From Bryopsis sp. KO-2023 (taxonomy: Eukaryota > Chlorophyta > Ulvophyceae > Bryopsidales > Bryopsidaceae), in NCBI GenBank assembly GCA_030272585.1, contig BSYQ01000011.1:2790001-2854000 (forward strand): a DNA stretch of 64,000 nt. Direction: 5' to 3'. Below are positions 59,862-64,000 of this stretch, in pieces. A model generated the notes under the pieces. That model was not told the DNA's origin, did not search any database, and saw nothing but the letters and a program-made list of their open reading frames with translations. The position numbers were made by a program, and so were the translations under genes. Position 1 is the first letter of the stretch; every line of letters starts with the position of its first letter.

Positions 59862-62800
59862 CTACCTGATCCCAGCTCTCCTCTTATAATCAGCCAGGAT
59901 CTCTGATGCATTCAATAAATTGTCTTGGGGTTCCCATGTTGCTTCACTAAGTGGATACCCCTTCCAGACTACTAAAAATCTTCTTTTCCTTCCTGAAAAT
60001 TTATGTCTTACTACAGCCTCAACTTCAAATTCCTCTTCTCCCTCAGAATCTAATTCTGCTGGAGGTGCCATTACCTCCCTAGGAAACTTAGCACTTTCTT
60101 GAAGTTTCCTTAATTTTGATACATGAAATACAGGATGCATTTTCCATCCATCTGGTAATACCAATCTATATGCAACAGATCCCACTGCAGCAGCAATAAC
60201 AAAAGGCCCTATATATCTTCTTCTGATTTTTGCTGGGATGTGTTTCAAGACTGCTAAATTCAATGTCTTGGTGGAGAGTAATACCTTTTCTCCCACTTGA
60301 AATTGTACATCTCTTCTCCTTTTATTTGCTTGCTGCCTCATCTTCTCTTGGGCTGTTTTATATCTGTTCTTGGCATCATTGATGACTTCCTGCATATGAG
60401 ATATCATCTCTTGTACTGACTCTGCTTCTGCTTGAGCTTTTCCAGCCAGTAGATCCCCTGGTAACTGGGGATGCACTCCATACATCAAGTAAAAGGGACT
60501 GTACCCTGTAGCAGTGTGTACAGCATTGTTGGCTGCAAATTCAGCCATCCCCAAGCCTTGCATCCATGTCTCTGGATGATCCTCAACATAGGGTCTGAGG
60601 AAATTCTCTAAGGTTCTGATACTGACTTCACTCTGTCCATCAGTTTGAGGATGGAAGGCTGTGGACATCCTCACTTTAGTGCCCACACACTTCATTAACT
60701 CCTGCCAAAATTTGCTTGTAAATCTAGTGTCCCTATCACTGATTATCACACTGGGAATCCCATGATTCCTAAAGATGTGATCAAAGAATATTCTTGCATA
60801 CCCTGGTGCATCTATTGTTTTGCTGCAGGGTATGAACTTCACCATCTTAGTCAATCTATCAACAAATACTGCAATGGAATCAAATCCATCAACAGGGGGT
60901 AAATCAGTCACTAAATCAGTAGTGATCTGACTCCATTTCTTATCAGCTACTGGAATAGGTTGCAGCAATCCCTTCTGAGCTCTCAACTCAGGTTTCATTT
61001 GCTGGCAAACCTCACATGTCCTAACATATTCCTGGACATCCTTTTTCATATCATTCCAGTAGTATTTCCTGGACATCAGCTCCAGAGTTCTCTCTATCCC
61101 CAGATGTCCAGAGATCTGATTATCATGTCCTTCAGTAAGGACTTTCATTCTCAGTTCCTGAGGAACCCATAATTTCATAAGTCCATCCTGAGTTTGATAA
61201 ATCAACAACCCTGATTCATTGATTCCATATCCTGGAATTCTTTCCCCATCCAGTATTTGATTGTAGATGTCTTTGATTTCAACATCTGCCAGTGTTGCTT
61301 GCTCCCAGAGTGTAATCTCCTCCACACTAGGTTGTAAGGAGCTCACTACATTCACTTGATTCTCTGCTGGTAAACTTCTTGATAGTGCATCAGCAACCAG
61401 ATTCAGTTTCCCTTGGATGTACTGAATTTTTGGTTTGATGCTGAGGAAATGTCCTGCTCTCAGCCACCTGGCCTGAGGCCTTGACATCATCTTTTGATCC
61501 ATAAAGTTTGTTAGTGGCTGGTGGTCTGTAAAGACTGTGACTTCTCCTGGGCAGCCTTCTAAGTAGTGCCTCCACTGCATCAAACAGTAGGCTATTCCCA
61601 GGAGTTCCCTTTCATACACTGAGTAATTTTGTTCTGATTTTGATAATCTTCTACTGCAAAAGGCTATGGGCTGTAATCCAGAGCCATGATCCTGACAGAG
61701 AACTCCTCCAGTTGCTTCCCCAGATGCATCACTAATCACAGTGTAATCCTTTACTGGATTAGGATGGATCAGCACTGGTTTCCCCATCAATGCAGTTTTC
61801 AGTGTTTGGAAGGCTATTTCCTGAGCAGATCCCCACTCCCACATGACATCCTTCTTAGTTAAGTCATGCAGGGGGCCTGCTATCTTTGCAAAATCAGGAA
61901 TAAATCTTCTATAGAAGGATACCATCCCCAGAAAACTCCTGACATCAGTAACTGTTTTTAAGGGCTTCCAATCCCTGATTGCCTTAACCTTCACATCCAT
62001 TGCTGAGATCCCTTTTTCACTCAACCAAAATCCACAGAAATCTGTTTCCCTCACACAGATTTCACTTTTAGTGGCCTTTGCAAATAGACTATACTTCTGT
62101 AGCCTGGCTAAGACTGCTGCTAAATGCTCTACATGCTCAGAGATGCTCTTAGAATAGATTAAGAGATCATCAATGAAGATCAGCACAAAGATATCCAGCA
62201 TATCCTTGAAGATATCATTAACCATGTTCATGTATTGTGCTGGAGCATTAGTAAGTCCAAAGGAGAGTACTTTGAACTGGTAATGTCCAAATCTGCTCCT
62301 GAAGGCAGTCTTAGGCCTGTCCTCTTCCCTTAGAGGCATCTGCCAGTAGCCTGATCTCAAGTCTATCTTTGTGAAGTATTTTGCCCCATGCACCCTGTCA
62401 ATCATCTCCTCTGGTAAGGGCAGAGGGTATCTGTTTTTAATTGTTTTTTTATTCAGCCATCTGTAATCCAAGCACATTCTGAGCCCTCCATCTTTCTTAG
62501 GGACAAACAGAATAGGTGCCCCAAATGGTGATTGTGATGGTTCAATGAAATCCATCTCCAAAAGGTAATCTAACTGTCTTTTAACCTCATCTAACTCAAG
62601 AGGAGACAGTTTATACAGTGGCCTGTACATGGGTTCAGTACCCTCCTCCAGATCAATCCTGAATTCATGACCCAGCCTGGTAGGAGGTACACCTTTAGGC
62701 AAATCTTTTGCAAACACTTTTCTGTACTGAGTCAGTACTTCCTTAATCCTGGGATCCATATCCTCCTGCAGGATTTTCTGTAGATCATCCCCTTCCCTTT

Positions 62801-63652
62801 GTTCTGGGATTGTTTCTACTCCAGTCTTTGATTCATCCTCTGGCCTAATCACCACCATGATGATGTGTTTGATTTCCCCTTTTTCTATCTGTCTTTTGAT
62901 TCTGCCACTAGAACAAAAGGAAAGTTCTGTAGCTCCAGTGGGCTTGAGATGATATTCAGGCATCACTGAGAGTGGTAATTTTACACTCTTTCTGCCCTTG
63001 TTTATTGTGATTATTCCTGACTTAAAATCCACTTTGGGATTGTAGTGTATGAGCCAGGGCAATCCCAGCAGGATTGGGTGATTACTGTCTGGGAAGACAT
63101 CAGCATCAAATGAGAGCTGGATCTTTCCACAGACAAAAGGGATGCCAAAACATCTCCCCACTGATTTCCTTTCTGTACCATCTAGAAACTTAACAGGAGT
63201 TTCTTGTGGTTTGTATTGCAGTCCTAGTTCCTTGACTGCATCCATGCTAATATAATTAGCAGTGGATCCTGTGTCAATGTATGCTGTAGCTTTCTTTGCA
63301 CCAATAAATCCTGCCAGTTCATATCCTCTATATGCTGCTGTAGCCTGAGCTACTGCAGTCTGAACTGGTTCCTTTCCCTCAACATTTCCTTCCACTCTAG
63401 TGGGTAAACTCACAGTGGCCTCTGTTTGTTCATCCACTCTCTTTTGAGACTGCTTTTTCTTTTGAATTAACACTCCTGGAGTGACCCCATCCAGTGTGTT
63501 TGCTTCCTGTTCTGTTGCAATAGGGGCTGCAACCACAGGTGTCTCTTGAACACCATCATTTAGTGAGGCTGGTGTTTTTGTAGTGGGTTCTTTAATTTCA
63601 ATATCATCTGGAGGCTTAGCTGACCCAACACTAGCCTCCTCTTTTAGTTTCC
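59862..63652 (-). CDS. pol: Pol polyprotein of the second chromovirus
   Basis: One frame, open from about 63731 to the stop at 59862, translated after a -1 shift at 63647-63653. Numbering from 63731, the protease has YIDTGSTANY near 152. The RT has FIDDLLIYS near 515. RNase H has SDASGEATGGVL and the YERELLGI segment. Integrase has an HHCC finger (HLGIERTLELM...CEVCQQMK) and a D,D-x-E core with VIISDRDTRFTSKFW and HPQTDGQSEVSIRTLENF. A C-terminal chromodomain (FEVEAVVRHKFSGRKRRFLV..WKGYPLSEATWEP) ends the protein. No internal stops, so the copy may be recent. It differs clearly in sequence from the pol at 15488. Confidence 0.95.
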
Positions 63653-63653
63653 C
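63644..63653 (-). promoter_or_regulatory. Canonical -1 slippery heptamer GGGAAAC at the gag stop
   Basis: On the minus strand the gag frame reads AAG GGA AAC TAA. G GGA AAC fits the X XXY YYZ rule and is followed immediately by the gag stop. Pol continues in the -1 frame with CTA AAA GAG. Confidence 0.75.
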
Positions 63654-64000
63654 TTCTTCAGGGCTTTCTGAGCTTGGGACAGTTTGGGACACTGTCTCAC
63701 CCCATGCTCTGTGCTTCCACATAGAAAACACTTAAAGGATCCTCCCCTTGAGGGTCTAGATCCCATCTGACCTCTCTGTTGCACAGCTTTAACTGAGTTT
63801 GCTGCAAGAGGTAGTTGTGGTGTTGCAGCAGCTATCACTGCCGACATCTGTGTATTCCTTTGTCCAAATCTTCCCCTCCCTCTACCTCTGCCTCTAAAGC
63901 TGCTAGTAGTGCCACCTCTACTGCCTATAGTTGCAGAGAGTCTTTGAACTGTGAGGATGGCCTTATCCAGATCCCCATCACACAGGGTCATAACCTGTGC
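63644..64000 (-). CDS. gag: Gag C-terminus of the second chromovirus (partial)
   Basis: An Arg/Gly-rich segment (RGRGRGRGRFGQRN) is followed by a CCHC zinc knuckle CFLCGSTEHGVRQC. It ends KKGN at TAA 63646-63644. The N-terminal part lies beyond the window. It lacks the SR repeats of the Gag at 14294. Confidence 0.85.
   Translation of the reverse strand, partial: AQVMTLCDGDLDKAILTVQRLSATIGSRGGTTSSFRGRGRGRGRFGQRNTQMSAVIAAATPQLPLAANSVKAVQQRGQMGSRPSRGGSFKCFLCGSTEHGVRQCPKLSQAQKALKKGN

Larger units (their letters stand above)
59085..64000 (-). mobile_element. Second Ty3/gypsy chromovirus, 5' part beyond the right edge
   Basis: It is read leftward: gag 3' end (63991-63644), pol (to 59862), polypurine tract (complement of attgcctcccccctg, 59606-59620), then a 3' LTR starting TGATACC at 59605. 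The left boundary near 59085 (tgttacgtgagg) is an estimate because the other LTR is not in the window. The coding frames are intact. Confidence 0.9.

Overview
The window is nuclear DNA of a streptophyte: an alga or an early-diverging land plant. Its spliced genes are of plant type (an eIFiso4G-like factor, a PP2A B'' subunit and the SCAR/WAVE subunit NAP1), with phase-consistent GT-AG introns. A probable Fas-binding-factor-1-like protein, a basal-body family, would fit a lineage with flagellated sperm. Together with the heavy nested transposon load this makes a charophyte such as Chara plausible, but the species cannot be fixed from sequence alone.

Layout. 1-3923: eIFiso4G-like gene (+), 8 exons. 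3924-7764: no recognised gene, one 67-bp tandem duplication. 7765-10435: PP2A B'' gene (-), 5 exons, convergent with the first. 11473-24470: a LINE relic cut by three inverted-repeat elements (A 12031-22361, B 22845-23806, C 23931-24393). A in turn contains a complete Ty3/gypsy chromovirus (12767-21986) whose two 350-bp LTRs read identical. 25700-34799: a long coiled-coil, FBF1-like gene (-). It is head-to-head with NAP1 (35128-43659, +, 20 exons, about 1159 residues). 45219-47611: a broken F-box/LRR locus. 49074-49793: a 5'-truncated LINE with 12-bp target duplications. 51230-51580: an array built on CACTTGC/GCAAGTG. 52453-52659: an isolated 5' LTR and primer site, followed by about 6 kb of purine-rich sequence without a recognisable gene. 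59085-64000: a second chromovirus (-) running off the right edge.

The most unusual content is the family of elements A, B and C. Each has short terminal inverted repeats and 9-bp target duplications (exact in A and C, 7/9 in B). Each has arms built from its own short motif (GATCGG; CGTTAC/AACAACG; CCGTAACC) and a core of one or two tRNA-like sequences with A and B boxes transcribing outward, followed by a shared hairpin block. Removing A and one target copy restores the LINE reading frame, so the order LINE, then A, then the chromovirus inside A can be read directly.

The chromovirus inside A also carries extra genes. Two small 5' ORFs share an HxH-x14-CxxPxC motif, Gag has an SR-repeat tail, and a 3' ORF has a coiled coil and a RING-like Cys/His cluster. 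Both chromoviruses place pol in the -1 frame after a GG(G/A)AAAC-TAA junction, which points to programmed frameshifting at the gag stop.
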